Shown in pieces: positions 1 through 11,024 of a stretch of 49,208 bases of DNA. The DNA is from Symsagittifera roscoffensis (taxonomy: Eukaryota; Xenacoelomorpha; Acoela; Convolutidae). The position numbers and the translations under genes were made by a program. The stretch lies in assembly GCF_963678635.1 (NCBI RefSeq), contig NW_026971060.1, positions 1 to 49,208 of the forward strand, in the 5' to 3' direction. The notes beneath the pieces are model-generated. The model saw only the letters and a list, made by a program, of their open reading frames with translations. It searched no databases and had not been told where the DNA came from. Numbering within the stretch: position 1 is the stretch's first letter; every line of letters starts with the position of its first letter.

Positions 1-1320
1 AAAGAACTTTTGCTGGGCTTTTTTTGGTCTATAGAACTTTTTTTAACAACCTCTAGTTGTTGAGAAATTGTTTCTCTAAATTTTAAATTAAAAAAAAAAG
101 GAAAAAAATTGACTTGAAAACTAAAAAAAAATTTGACTGATTTTGAAGTATTTTGAATAGATTTTGATTCTGATTTTTCTTAAACTAGGTTGATAATTGT
201 TGAAAGTTACTTCACAGAAAAAAGAAATGCTAGTTGAAAGCTGGAATGAAAAAAAAATCAGAAAAATCAATGAAAAAAAGTGATTTTTTCGAGATTTCAG
301 CTTGAAAATTTCTAGTTTCTGGGATTTTCTATGAATAAGATATGAAGAATTATACATATTTGGATTTTTCTCGAAGCGTGGTTTTTGAATGAGGTACAAG
401 AAAAGCGAATTCATTGGGAATTGTTTAAGCAGTTATCCGTTTTGTCGGGTATCCAGAAAACAGCCTTTTTTGGCGGTTTCTCGGAAAAAACGCAAAAATA
501 TCAAATTTCCTTTCTGTATATTTATAAATCTATACATACGGCTAGAAAGATCTCAGACTGGGTTTTTTTTCTGGTATATAGAACAGTTTTTAACAACCTC
601 TAGTTGTTGAGAAATTGTTTAATAAAAATTTGAAATTAAAAAAAAGGAAAAAAAATTGACTTGAAAACTAAAAAAATTTTTTGACCTATTTTGAAGCATT
701 CCGAAAAGAGTTTGATGCCAACTTTTCTTGGACTAGGTTGATATTTGTTAAAAGTTACTTCGCAGAAAGAAGAAATGCTAGTTTTAAAGCTGAAATGAAA
801 AAAAAAAACTAGGAAAATCAATGAAAAAAAAGTGACTTTTTCGAGATTTCAGCATGAATGTTTCTAGTTTCTGGGATTTTGTAAGAATAAGATATGAAGT
901 ATTATACATCTTTGGATTTCTCTGGAAGCAAGGTTTTTGAATAAGTTACAAGAAAAGCGAAATCATTTAAAAATTGTTTCAACAGTTATCCGTTTTGTCG
1001 GTTATTCAAAGAAAAGCATTTTTGACGTTTACTCGGACAAAAGAAAAAAATATGAAATTTTCTCAACTAGATTTATAAATTTATACATACGGCTAAAAAG
1101 TACCCACACTGAGCTTTTTTGGTATTCAGAAATTGTTGAGGATTTATTTTTTGATTTTTTTAATTTCAAAAAAGGAAAAAAATTGACTTGAAAACAAAAG
1201 TTTTGACCAACTTCGAAGTATTTTGAAGAGTTTTTGGTTCTGTTTTTTCTTAAATTAGGTCAATACTCGTTGAGTGTTACTTCCCGAAAACAAATTTTGC
1301 TAATTTAAGTCCAGAATGAA
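1..1320. repeat. Diverged tandem repeat, unit about 0.53-0.55 kb
   Basis: Three successive diverged copies of an AT-rich unit are visible. The shared string AACAACCTCTAGTTGTTGAG occurs near 45 and 592 (547 bp apart). The string AAAATTGACTTGAAAAC occurs near 105, 652 and 1179 (spacings 547 and 527). Copies differ by many substitutions and small indels, so this is an old array, and its left end is cut by the window. Short open frames recur in homologous positions of each copy, do not keep a common protein, and are not coding. The third copy runs into the GC-rich array at about 1320. Confidence 0.8.
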
Positions 1321-4300
1321 GTCGCGCCGTCTCCGCCTTGTTCTGAAAAGTCGCGCCGGCTCCGCTTTGGTCTGAAAAGTCGCGCCGTCTCCACTTTGTA
1401 CTGGAAAGCTGCACCGTATCCACCTCAACCGCGAGAAATATAATCTTGGTCGCTCCGTCTAACCCTCGGTCTGGAAAATCGCGCCGTCTCCGCATTGGTC
1501 TCAAATGTCGCGCCGTCTCCGCCTTGGTCTGTTAAGTCGCGCCGCCTCCGCCTTGGTAGCGAGGAATGATTTCTTGGTCGCGCCGTTTCCGCGATGGCCT
1601 GGAAAATCGCACCGTATCCACCTCAGTCGCGAGGAATATAATCTAGGTCGCGCCGTCTGCACCTCCGTCTGGTAAGTCGCGCCGTCTCCGCCTTGGTCTG
1701 AAAAGTCGCGCCGTATCCACCTCAATTGCGAGGAACATAGTCTTGGTTGCGCCGTTTCCACCTCGGTCTGAAAAGTAGCGCCGTCTCCGCATTGGTCTGA
1801 AAAGTCGCCCGTCCCCGCATCGGTCTAAAAAATTGCGCCGTCTCCTCGTTGGTCTGAAAAGTCGCGCTGCCTCCGCATTGGTCTGAAAAGTCGCCCGTCC
1901 CCGCATTGGTCTGAAAAGTTGCACCGTATCCACCTCAGTCGCGAGGAAAAAAAAATTGGTCGCGCCGTCTCCACTTCAGATTGGAAAGTCGCACCGTATC
2001 CACCTCAGTCGCGAGGAATACAATTTTGGTCGCGCCGTCTTCACTTCGGTCTGGAAAGTCGCGCTGTATCCACCTCAGTCGCGAGGAATATAATCTTGGT
2101 CGCGCCGTCTCCACCTCGGTCTGGAAAGTCGCACTGTGTCCACCTCAGTCGCGAGGAACTTAATTCTGGTCGCGCCATCTCCACTTCGGTCTGGAAAGTA
2201 GCGCCGTCTCCACCTCGGTCGCGAAATCCCTGAAAAACCTGAGGGCGCACCGTTTCCCGAGTCGCACCGTATCCACCAGGGTCGAGAAATCCCTGAAAAA
2301 CTTTCTTTAAGTTGCGCCGTCTCCATGTTGGTCTGGAAAGTCGCGCAGTCTCCACTTTGTTCTGGAAAGCTGCACCGTATCCACCTCAACCGCGAGGAAT
2401 ATAATCTTGGTCGCTCCGTCTCCCCCTCGGTCTGGAAAGTCGCGCCGTCTCCGCATTGGTCTCAAATGTCGCGCCGTCTCCGCCTTGGTCTGTTAAGTCG
2501 CGCCGCCTCCGCCTTGGTAGCGAGGAATGATTTCTTGGTCGCGCCGTTTCCGCGATGGCCTGGAAAATTGCACCGTATCCACCTCAGTCGCGAGGAATAT
2601 AATCTAGGTCGCGCCGTCTGCACCTCCGTCTGGTAAGTCGCGCCGTCTCCGCCTTGGTCTGAAAAGTCGCGCCGTATCCACCTCAATTGCGAGGAACATA
2701 GTCTTGGTTGCGCCGTTTCCACCTCGGTCTGAAAAGTAGCGCCGTCTCCGCATTGGTCTGAAAAGTCGCCCGTCCCCGCATCGGTCTAAAAAATTGCGCC
2801 TTCTCCTCGTTGGTCTGAAAAGTCGCGCTGCCTCCGCATTGGTCTGAAAAGTCGCCCGTCCCCGCATTGGTCTGAAAAGTTGCACCGTATCCACCTCAGT
2901 CGCGAGGAAAAAAAAATTGGTCGCGCCGTCTCCACTTCAGTCTGGAAAGTCGCACCGTATCCACCTCAGTCGCGAGGAATACAATTTTGGTCGCGCCGTC
3001 TTCACTTCGGTCTGGAAAGTCGCGCTGTATCCACCTCAGTCGCGAGGAATATAATCTTGGTCGCGCCGTCTCCACCTCGGTCTGGAAAGTCGCACTGTGT
3101 CCACCTCAGTCGCGAGGAACTTAATTCTGGTCGCGCCATCTCCACTTCGGTCTGGAAAGTAGCGCCGTCTCCACCTCGGTCGCGAAATCCCTGAAAAACC
3201 TGAGGGCGCACCGTTTCCCGAGTCGCACCGTATCCACCAGGGTCGAGAAATCCCTGAAAAACTTTCTTTAAGTTGCGCCGTCTCCATGTTGGTCTGGAAA
3301 GTGGCGCAGTCTCCACTTTGTTCTGGAAAGCTGCACCGTATCCACCTCAACCGCGAGGAATATAATCTTGGTCGCTCCGTCTCCCCCTCGGTCTGGAAAG
3401 TCGCGCCGTCTCCGCATTGGTCTCAAATGTCGCGCCGTCTCCGCCTTGGTCTGTTAAGTCGCGCCGCCTCCGCCTTGGTAGCGAGGAATGATTTCTTGGT
3501 CGCGCCGTTTCCGCGACGGCCTGGAAAGTCGCACCGTATCCACCTCAGTCGCGAGGAAAATAATCTAGGTCGCGCCGTCTGCACCTCCATCTGGTAAGTC
3601 GCGCCGTCTCCGCCTTGGTCTGAAAAGTCGCGCCGTATCCACCTCAATTGCGAGGAACATAGTCTTGGTTGCGCCGTTTCCACCTCGGTCTGAAAAGTAG
3701 CGCCGTCTCCGCATTGGTCTGAAAAGTCGCCCGTCCCCGCATCGGTCTAAAAAATTGCGCCGTCTCCTCGTTGGTCTGAAAAGTTGCGCTGCCTCCGCAT
3801 TGGTCTGAAAAGTCGCCCGTCCCCGCATTGGTCTGGAAAGTTGCACCGTATCCACCTCAGTCGCGAGGAAAAAAAATTGGTCGCGCCGTCTCCACTTCAG
3901 TCTGGAAAGTCGCAACGGATCCACCTCGGTCGCGAGGAATACAATTTTGGTCGCGCCGTCTTCACTTCGGTCTGGAAAGTCGCGCTGTATCCACCTCAGT
4001 TGCGAGGAATATAATCTTGGTCGCGCCGTCTCCACCTCGGTCTGGAAAGTCGCACTGTGTCCACCTCAGTCGAGAGGAACTTAATTCTGGTCGCGCCATC
4101 TCCACTTCGGTCTGGAAAGTAGCGCCGTCTCCACCTCGGTCGCGAAATCCCTGAAAAACCTGAGGGCGCATTGTTTCCCGAGTCGCACCGTATCCACCAG
4201 GGTCGAGAAATCCCTGAAAAACTTTCTTTAAGCTGCGCCGTCTCCATGTTGGTCTGAAAAGTCGCGCAGTCTCTATCTTGTTCTGGAAAGTCTGGAAACA

Positions 4301-4640
4301 GCTAGGTTTGGTCACGCCGACACGCCATTTCCTGCCTCGCAGGGTCGCGCCATATCCGCCTAGGTCGCGAAAGTCGCGCCTTAGTTTTTCGGTCGCGAAA
4401 GTCTGGAAATGGCAACTCTTGTTCGCGAGAGTCTGGACATACCAAATATGATTCGCGATGTTTTGGTCGCGCCACCTCTTCTTCGGCGCGATAGTCGCAA
4501 CGGATCATCATGGTCGCAAAAGTCTGGAAATGCCATGTTTTGGTCGCCAAAGCCTGGACATGCCTAATTTTGGTCTGGAAAGTCTGGAAATGCCAAAGAT
4601 TTGTCGCGAAAGTATGGACATGAGTTTGGGACCTCGACCC
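1321..4640. repeat. GC-rich satellite array with a 961-bp higher-order unit
   Basis: Short monomers of about 29-41 bp, built on motifs such as GTCGCGCCGTCTCCACCTCG and GTCTGGAAA, are arranged in a larger unit repeated three times. Identical landmarks fall at 1501, 2462 and 3423, exactly 961 bp apart, and the correspondence holds from about 1390 to about 4290. The copies differ at only scattered positions, so the large unit was duplicated recently, while monomers inside a unit are well diverged. From about 4290 to 4640 the monomer changes to a variant containing TCTGGAAATGCC and TCTGGACATGCC. Several frames are open because stop codons are rare in the monomer. Since 961 is not a multiple of three, no single protein repeat is maintained. 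Confidence 0.9.
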
Positions 4641-4882
4641 GGGAAGACCGCTCAAAAACCGCTCAAAAACCGCTCAAATCTTGCATGAAAAACCGTTCAA
4701 AAATCACCGCAAGAAATGAGCGGTTTTTGAGCGGTTTTTTAAGCAAGATTTGAGCGGTTTGAGCGGTTTTTCCAAAAAAACCGCCCAAACCGCCCAAACC
4801 GCTCAAACCGCTCAAATCTTGCTGGAAAACCGCTCAAACCGCTCAAATCTTGAGCGGTTTTTGAGCGGGATCTCGACCCGGG
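4629..4882. repeat. Fold-back repeat of GAGCGGTTTTTGAGCGG units, flanked by direct repeats
   Basis: The segment consists of the word GAGCGGTTT and its complement AAACCGCTC in alternating orientation, joined by AAGATTTGAGC or its complement, so most of it can fold on itself. It is bounded by near-identical direct repeats: CCTCGACCCGGG at its left edge (about 4632-4643) and TCTCGACCCGGG at its right edge (about 4871-4882). Either these are a target-site duplication of about 11-12 bp or the element ends carry a shared motif. No reading frame is present. Confidence 0.7.
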
Positions 4883-5482
4883 TTCGCATAAAACCACATA
4901 AAACTACATAAAACATTGATAATGAATTCAGAAGTAACAACTAACTATAACACCAGATCTATGCAAATTGAAAATTCATGTTTGAGGCCAGCTACATGAA
5001 TCATTGAGATCAAAATTGATTGCGTTGCAATAACACAGAAAACTTTAATTTGCAGAAAGTACCTACAAAAGAAAAAACTTGTTTTTAGAAGAAATAAAAC
5101 AATTTTTCCCATCGAGTTCTTAGTTTTGTTTCGAAGACAGAGGAAAAGCCCAGAAAAAAACAAAGTCGTATGGAAACTAGCTTTGTTTGTTTTACTTTAC
5201 ATAACCTAGCACAATATGATTACTCTCCACTCTGGCTCTAAAATTTCCAAGACACAAAAACTTCAGAGCACGACTTCGGTGGTCAGAACAGTAACAAAAA
5301 TCTTAGAAAGAACACTTCGAATAGCAATATGAGCCCACTAACTCATGAGTGTTTCATGCTCTATTTCAGCAAGCATTTAAACGCATTTCAATCTAAAAAT
5401 CAAATCACAGAAAAAAAAAGTTTTGCTATGGAAACACGACTAAGTGGACCTAAAAGTTATACTCAAAAGTTATACAAAAGTT
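4883..5482. other. Spacer without a recognisable gene
   Basis: AT-rich sequence between the fold-back repeat and the ORF1-like gene. It contains only short unsupported reading frames. Just before the gene, a 12-14-bp motif containing AAAAGTTATA is repeated three times (about 5452-5484). This may have shifted the frame from an upstream ATG at 5428, which now runs into a stop after about 20 codons. Confidence 0.6.
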
Positions 5483-6442
5483 ATGCTGATTGAAACGGAG
5501 ACAAAATTCAGAAATGCGCTAACAGCAAACAAATCGACAACAGAAACAAAACAAATCCAAATAATCAAAATAATCCCCCCATTCTCGAGAGAAATTGTAA
5601 AGTCAGCTGAAAATCTGTCGCAGGCTTATCGGAGTTGTGCTTCCGATATACTTAAACAATTCCCCACAACAATGCAACAGAAGATGACAATCTCAAAAAC
5701 AATAACTGTGACGAAAGATGACCGCAAACTTCATACACTGACAGTAATTGCTCCCCCCGAAGCAGAGCAATTCATAACTAGAATCAAAAGCGAAGGAATC
5801 ATTCTACTAAACAGGACGGTATTTCCCATGGGATGCTTTCCAAGGTCTCATAGACCCAAGAACATTTACCCAAAACTAGCCAAAATCAAATTGTCGAACT
5901 TGCCTTATGTATGCAACGATATCGAAGCGAAATTAATTCTCAAATTGCCAGAAGACATAATTCATAGCCCCATATTCCAACGTGAGACCTGTATCGTTAC
6001 TGAACCGGGTCAATATGTTTACACAGGAAGAGCCATTTTAGAAGTTAAAATTCAAAACGAAGAACAAGAGAAAAAGCTGACGGACTGGTCTTACAAATCG
6101 AGAATGGATGGCTTCAAAATGTGGGAAGGTGTAGAAATCTCGTTTCACATACCTTCACTACATGAATGTCAAAAATGCAAGATGTCTGGACGCCAAGAAA
6201 AAGGTCATCACGATGATTGGTGCAACATAGGAAACCAAATAACCAATAATCCAAATAATCAGTACCCACAAAAACCAAGCTCCAATAATGCCAGCGACGA
6301 GAAAAATGATGACGAAACAACAAGCGATAAGTTTTGTAATGGTACCGAAAATGAAGAAGATAAGAATGTCGAAACATGTAACATTCGCCCGGAAGATACA
6401 TATCGACGGAAAATAAAACTAAGTCCTAAGACGACTGGCTAA
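5483..6442 (+). CDS. Retrotransposon ORF1/gag-like nucleic-acid-binding protein with zinc knuckle
   Basis: The frame encodes 319 residues from the ATG at 5483. The frame is open back to 5444, but only from a GTG. Residues about 132-190 include a KIKLSNLPY and LILKLPEDI stretch like the beta-strands of the RRM-like fold found in many non-LTR ORF1 proteins. This is followed by a segment ending WEGVEISFHIPSLHECQKC. A CCHC-type knuckle can be read at Cys229, Cys232, His242 or 243 and Cys247. The C-terminal 70 residues are Asn/Asp/Glu-rich and look disordered. The layout fits the RNA-binding first ORF of a LINE-type element or a gag. No reverse transcriptase follows on the same strand within several kb, so the copy is either 3'-truncated or domesticated. 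The assignment to ORF1 is by architecture, not by a specific family match. Confidence 0.6.
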   Translation: MLIETETKFRNALTANKSTTETKQIQIIKIIPPFSREIVKSAENLSQAYRSCASDILKQFPTTMQQKMTISKTITVTKDDRKLHTLTVIAPPEAEQFITRIKSEGIILLNRTVFPMGCFPRSHRPKNIYPKLAKIKLSNLPYVCNDIEAKLILKLPEDIIHSPIFQRETCIVTEPGQYVYTGRAILEVKIQNEEQEKKLTDWSYKSRMDGFKMWEGVEISFHIPSLHECQKCKMSGRQEKGHHDDWCNIGNQITNNPNNQYPQKPSSNNASDEKNDDETTSDKFCNGTENEEDKNVETCNIRPEDTYRRKIKLSPKTTG

Positions 6443-6944
6443 CGTCTAAACAGAGCTTTACATGTTTTTAACCGTCTCTACCAAGCCAGTACTTTCGGTG
6501 GTCTTTCTAACATCGGGTCGACAAAACATCGGGTCGTTACTGCTTTCGGCTTCGGTCAAAACACTCAAATTAACTTAATTACATGCAGAAATAGTGAGCT
6601 CATGGCTGGGTCTCAGGATCCCCAGACCACGAGGTCACTCCTAAAAACAGGGCTACTACTATTTATTGAATTATTATTGTTTTTGTTCAGTAGATAAAAA
6701 TCATCATCTCCATCGAAGATGGATCAACCCTTTCCCCCAACTCCTAGCTTCTCATCTTAGCAGAATGAATTCAGATGTTAATTAAATTCAATTCAGGACA
6801 TTAGAGGGGAAGCTAAAAGTTTATATAAGTTAATAAAAATTTCAGTCCCGAGACCCCTCCGGATTCCTGAATCCGGGGAAATAAGGCTCTTATTCTCCTC
6901 CCGGAAGGCTGGTTTTCCACCCTTCACCGTTGTTCGCAACGGCC

Positions 6945-6976
6945 TTGCAACTATTGTAGCGACACAATAGTTGCAA
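6945..6976. repeat. Perfect 13-bp-arm hairpin
   Basis: TTGCAACTATTGT at 6945-6957 is followed after a 6-nt loop by its exact reverse complement ACAATAGTTGCAA at 6964-6976. The flanks carry imperfect further pairing (CGTTGTTCGCAACGG just upstream is itself palindromic). It could be the fold-back end or core of a small mobile element. No function is shown. Confidence 0.85.
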
Positions 6977-7600
6977 CTCGGAACGGACTCTGCTACTTCT
7001 GCATTTCGTTGTTGTTTTTCAACCACAATCTTCGTTGTTTTCGCTATCGCAACTAATGTTGTTGTTTCTCAATCACAATCTCCGTTGTTAACGCTATCGC
7101 AACGCTATCGCAAAATGGCCGTTTCTGACGTTTCTCAGAAATATGACGTCATACTTCGAAATTTTAAAAATTTGAAACACCGGAACATTCTAGCCTTCAC
7201 CGTTTGGCCAATGGTTTCAATAACGCTCTTATTCCTTCAAAATCGCCAATTCGGAAGGTTCACTGTTAAAAACTCGAATATGCCGAATCTGCATTTTGGT
7301 CCATTCTGGTCGAATGTCACAAACTCCCCGGATAGTCCGGTCAATTTCCTCATTGAATCTCGCAACGTTCGTAAAATAGGTACAGTGTCGTCGAACAGAA
7401 TTTACAAAATGCACGAGATTACTTTTATCCACGTCACATCGACTCACTGCAGAATATAAATGGCATCATACTACATCACTATAGCCTTCAAATTCTTTCA
7501 TTAATCTGCACATTGAGGATATGAATTAAGATAAAAACATCTTTCCGACTTCCAATGTCAATGTCCTGATTAAAAACTTTTTCTCCTAGATTTAAAAGGT

Positions 7601-7631
7601 GTTGGTTTGCAGGACAGTCCTGCCAACCAAC
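7601..7631. repeat. 31-bp near-perfect palindrome
   Basis: GTTGGTTTGCAGGAC at 7601-7615 pairs with GTCCTGCCAACCAAC at 7617-7631 around a single central base, with one mismatch. The surrounding sequence is AT-rich and shows no gene or terminator context. Confidence 0.85.
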
Positions 7632-8134
7632 AAGCTAAAATTATCCTACTATATTTCTTCCCTTCGGAAATCTTGCTTGTTATTGTCCGGAATTTTAAAC
7701 TAAGAAACTCTGTGGTTAGAAAGAACAATGAAACAATCTCCCTCTTCGAGAGATTACCCAAGCCTTTCATATCAGCACAAAGTGATCAGTTCTCCTAGTT
7801 GATTAAAAACCGTCATTTAAATATACTCTTTCAATCAAGCCTTTCTAAAAAAAATAGTAAGTAAGTGTCTCTAAAGCCACTAACTAAAATCAAAATGCAA
7901 ATTTATAAATGCAACAAATTCAAAACTCAACTAAATGTTTCAGTTTTCAATAACAACTTGGTTGCTTGGTTTCTCACTTGAGTTTTTTCACACACATAAA
8001 ACAATTCTGAGTTTTAACTTTTTCTTCATCACTCCTTTGTCTTCTTCTTTTTTTGTCGTTTAGAAGTTCTAAAACTTCTAAATTCTTCTAATTTCGTCTC
8101 TTTTTGCATCTCGTTTTTCGGCCATTCGTCAATG

Positions 8135-8488
8135 TTACATCTCTTCGTCCTGTGGTACTGACTCTTGTAACACATCACTAGCTATTCTGACGCTGTTGGA
8201 AGCAGTCCCCCAACACTTCTGCTCTTCTACCCTCTGTTTGCAACAACATATGGGATCCACGTTAGATTCTCTGTTTCGGCAGAAGCTGTTGTGGAGACAC
8301 AACGTCACGTTTCTCTCCAAATCTTCCTTCAACATCTCTTCCTTCTCCTTTCCACTACGTTCACTCGTCCTGGAAATTCTCTTTACAGCGGTGGTCACTG
8401 CATTCCGATGAGTCACGAAAGCTCGCTTGAAAGCTCCTGCTCCAATGTCCAGCTGATATTCACTGTACACTCTGCCGTGCTTCGACAT
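8135..8488 (-). pseudogene. Long GC-rich gene, C-terminal block
   Basis: The final 117 codons are in the same frame as the fifth block and begin 18 nt after its stop. The block has a basic middle (TAVKRISRTSERSGKEKEE) and a Cys-rich segment near the end (NSFC, then DPICCCKQRVEEQKC), suggesting a small metal-binding or disulfide region, and ends in the acidic tail QDEEM. The stop at 8135 sits close to where GC content falls back to the local AT-rich level, so this is probably the true C-terminus. Confidence 0.45.
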
Positions 8489-8506
8489 ATGCTTCTTAGC
8501 ATATTC

Positions 8507-9118
8507 TTACAACCATGCAGTCATGTTAGCTCTAAACCATGGCATCAATCGTTTTCTTGCCCATATCTTCTTCACTTCCATCGGAATGTTTAGAATCTTG
8601 CACATTGTCTCAAAAAGATCCAAATCTTTTAGACAATCCAATTTCCGCAACTGTTCTCTCGTTGGCGCTTCCTGTCTATTGTTCTCTTTCACATGAGCTT
8701 CCAGCCATCGTATCGCCATCATAACTCCCACTATCACTATTGTTATGGGCTGTGATGAGTCTGGTAAACCCATGGAGAGCAGCTCTCCAGAGTCCCAGAT
8801 CAACACCAGATTACTACGCTTGGGATACCACCAGGTCTGCAGCAGGCATTGGCAGGGAAACTCGTCATGTGTCAACATGATGATCCTCCAATTACGTTTT
8901 CCCGAAGCTTCCAGTAATGGTTCCACTTCCATCATCACTCGGTGGACTTTATCATTCTCGTCTACTGTATTGTAATCTGTAACAGTTGATCCTCTCTGTA
9001 TCTGTCTCTCAAAGTCACTGAAGTTCCCACTCACGTATCCCTTGAACTTCTTTCCCAGTATCGATTCCAACTCCTCCTTGGTTCTCTCTGGAACTGCTGA
9101 GAACATCTTACATAGCAA
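8507..9118 (-). pseudogene. Long GC-rich gene, fifth block
   Basis: About 203 codons open from a TTG, so this is a continuation, not an independent start. It contains a hydrophobic stretch (SQPITIVIVGVMMAIRWL) that could be a buried strand-helix, and a basic, Trp-rich end (KKIWARKRLMPWFRANMTAWL, shortened here to its key W and R residues in function). It stops at an in-frame TAA at 8507, after which the same frame continues directly into the last block. It is recognisable only as part of the long gene. Confidence 0.45.
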
Positions 9119-10166
9119 CTGCCATGAGAGCGTGTATTCTTGGCGCAGTCCTCATCTCTTCTTCGAAGTACCGTAACACCAGTGCTTTCCATGGAAGGCT
9201 CACCAACTGCTCAATCGTTTCTGCCTGTATCTCAGACGACGCTAAAGTTCCGTACGCCTTCTGCTTGAGGGTGGTGCCTTGAAAAATGGTCTCCAGATAA
9301 CCCTCCATGGCACTCTTGTCTTCCAGAGCCATCACATACCCTCTAGCCGAGTTTCGGTACTCCAACATCTCCATGTATCCACCGGCGGGTTCATCTATCG
9401 ACACAGCCTCCAATACTGTCAGTCGGTTATACTCCACTGGTACTAATTGCCCTGCGACACTTCCCTTTCCGTGATTCATGGGAGATGGCTTAAAGTCTTT
9501 CATCGTGCTTTCTCCACATTGGCTAAGTATTTCCATTTCTAAGGTTGCTCCAGTCAGAGTGCGGTCACTCCTTTTGGTTTTATAACCTGTTGACTTTATT
9601 CCCGCCATGAGAATGGGTGGCACCATCGCTATATGAGTCAACATTTTATCTGTGCCAGGCAATTGATAATCACCTTGTCCCAAATCCATGACCTCCTCGA
9701 CTCGTTTCCTTTTCGCTGAATTGACAGCTTTCATCGATATCTCCGAATCCACCTTCGTCTTTCCTACTCTCCTTGGCATCACTCTGCTGCCCAACTTCAT
9801 TTTCATCGCGTTGATCTTATCAATCACCAATTTCGATCGCATCGTTCCTCTCCTGGTTCTTGACAGATACACCACCTCTCCTTTATTGTCCTGCGGTGTC
9901 ATCTTGATGGGAGAATTCGCTTCACTTTCATCAATGGCTGAGCCAATCAACAACTCACTCAATCTCCCTTCACACTCATCAAGCTTGTCAAGGACTTCCC
10001 GCATCAAGGGTCGGTTGAGACCTGTTTTCAGAATTGACTGGGTCCCATAGCTCTGAACTACTGTCCAGACTTCTTCCATGAACGCCACTCTGTCCAATCT
10101 ACATCCCGTCCTATTTTCATGGTCTCGGTGATGTACTTCCCACTCTTCTTCGGGCAACGTTCCCAA
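9108..10166 (-). pseudogene. Long GC-rich gene, fourth block
   Basis: About 350 codons are in frame with the preceding block, separated from it only by the TAA at 10182 and five further codons. The content is mixed and soluble-looking, with a lysine/arginine-rich segment (INAMKMKLGSRVMPRRVGK, then AKRKRVEEVMDLG) that could be a nuclear localisation signal or nucleic-acid contact. The block ends at TAA (9108). The last codons overlap the next block by about 10 nt in a different frame, as expected from a one-base indel. No family match. Confidence 0.5.
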
Positions 10167-10181
10167 GAGAGGTACTCTGGC

Positions 10182-10799
10182 TTAGCCCTCTATTCTTCTC
10201 CTTCTAGGTGATTCCATGAGGATTATTTGTTCGTTCTTTCTTGAATTGCCAGGAGAGCTGCTCTCCGGCAAATTCCGTTTCATTTCCATAAAGGCTGACG
10301 GAGGCTCCAGTGTCGAAATGCCTTCATCCGCTGGCTCATTCGTTTCCAACGTATCCGCGTTGTTCTCAAGATCACTGAAGATATTGAAATCCAGGCTGGA
10401 TACTCCTCCTGTCGATGCCCTGTCGTCTTCCCTACCAGCTTGACTTGCATCTTGTTGCATGGGTTCTGCGGTTTGACGGCTTCCTCCCTGTCCGTCATCT
10501 CCTTCTGACATATCCTTCTTTGAGCTCGAGGGTCCTTGTTTATCATTGTCGGTTCCTTCCAGAAACGTCGGTATGATCAATGTACCGGCCGATCTATCTT
10601 CCTCTTCTCCATAGACCACTTTGATTTCCTCGCAGCCGAAGGGTGCTAGGAAGGTTCTCGTTCGCAGCGTTCCCACTACCGTCAACTCCGGTTTCACACT
10701 AGTCAGCATCAAGGAGGCCTCAGGCAGTTCAGTCCTGCCTCTCATCTTCACAGGCGCTAAGCCTAATCCCGCCCAACACAGCGGCATTTCTTCCCACAA
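10182..10799 (-). pseudogene. Long GC-rich gene, middle block (acidic, Ser-rich)
   Basis: The open block is in the same frame as the 968-codon block. Its first half has a structured look (AGLGLAPVKMRGRTELPEAS, TRTFLAPFGCEEIKVVYGEE). The second half is acidic and Ser/Gln-rich and is probably a linker, ending with the basic run RRRRIEG before an in-frame TAA at 10182. The next block continues in the same frame after that stop, so the TAA looks like a nonsense change inside one gene. The first in-block ATG is at 10787, but I do not think it is a true start. Confidence 0.5.
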
Positions 10800-11024
10800 A
10801 GTATGTATCCATAGTTGCTACGAAATTCCCTATTTTCCTTTCATTGGTTTCGAATGCTCTCAACCTAGGAGTTTGTACCACGGAGACTGCTCCGAGCAAC
10901 ATCCTTCCTATCAGGGATTGCCTCCGGCAGCTTCTCGTAATCACCCCAGTCTTTCGTATCTTCTCTCACCTTGTGAAATGCTGCAGTGAGACGAGGAACT
11001 CTGCTCATTTCACCATTCGTCTTG
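10800..11024 (-). pseudogene. Frameshifted bridge of the long GC-rich gene
   Basis: Just after the stop at 11025, the protein-like reading resumes in a second frame (a stretch including KVREDTKDWGDYEKLPEAIP). It then moves near 10900 to a third frame (a stretch including VVQTPRLRAFETNERKIG) and returns to the original frame near 10800. Three shifts in about 230 bp argue for accumulated small indels, not programmed frameshifting. Confidence 0.5.

Larger units (their letters stand above)
6443..8134. other. Non-coding stretch with two hairpins and simple repeats
   Basis: Nothing here is convincingly a gene. About 6500-6540 repeats ACATCGGGTCG. About 6980-7115 repeats words such as CGCTATCGCAAC and GTTGTTTCTCAATCACAATC, and a 162-codon frame starting at 6971 (TTG start in my reading) passes through this low-complexity stretch. 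Two strong hairpins are listed separately. From about 7830 to 8130 lies AT-rich sequence that may be the 3' flank of the GC-rich gene on the minus strand. Confidence 0.55.

Noticed and set aside
121-1191. Short frames at the left edge
   Set aside because: Homologous positions in the tandem copies do not preserve the frame or the peptide.
1277-4655. Many overlapping open frames of 75-156 codons on both strands in the GC-rich array
   Set aside because: They arise from stop-poor monomers, repeat every 961 bp, and change frame between units because 961 is not a multiple of three.
6971-7459. Plus-strand frame of 162 codons
   Set aside because: It runs through low-complexity repeats of CGCTATCGCAAC type, begins at a non-ATG in a hairpin, and encodes nothing recognisable.
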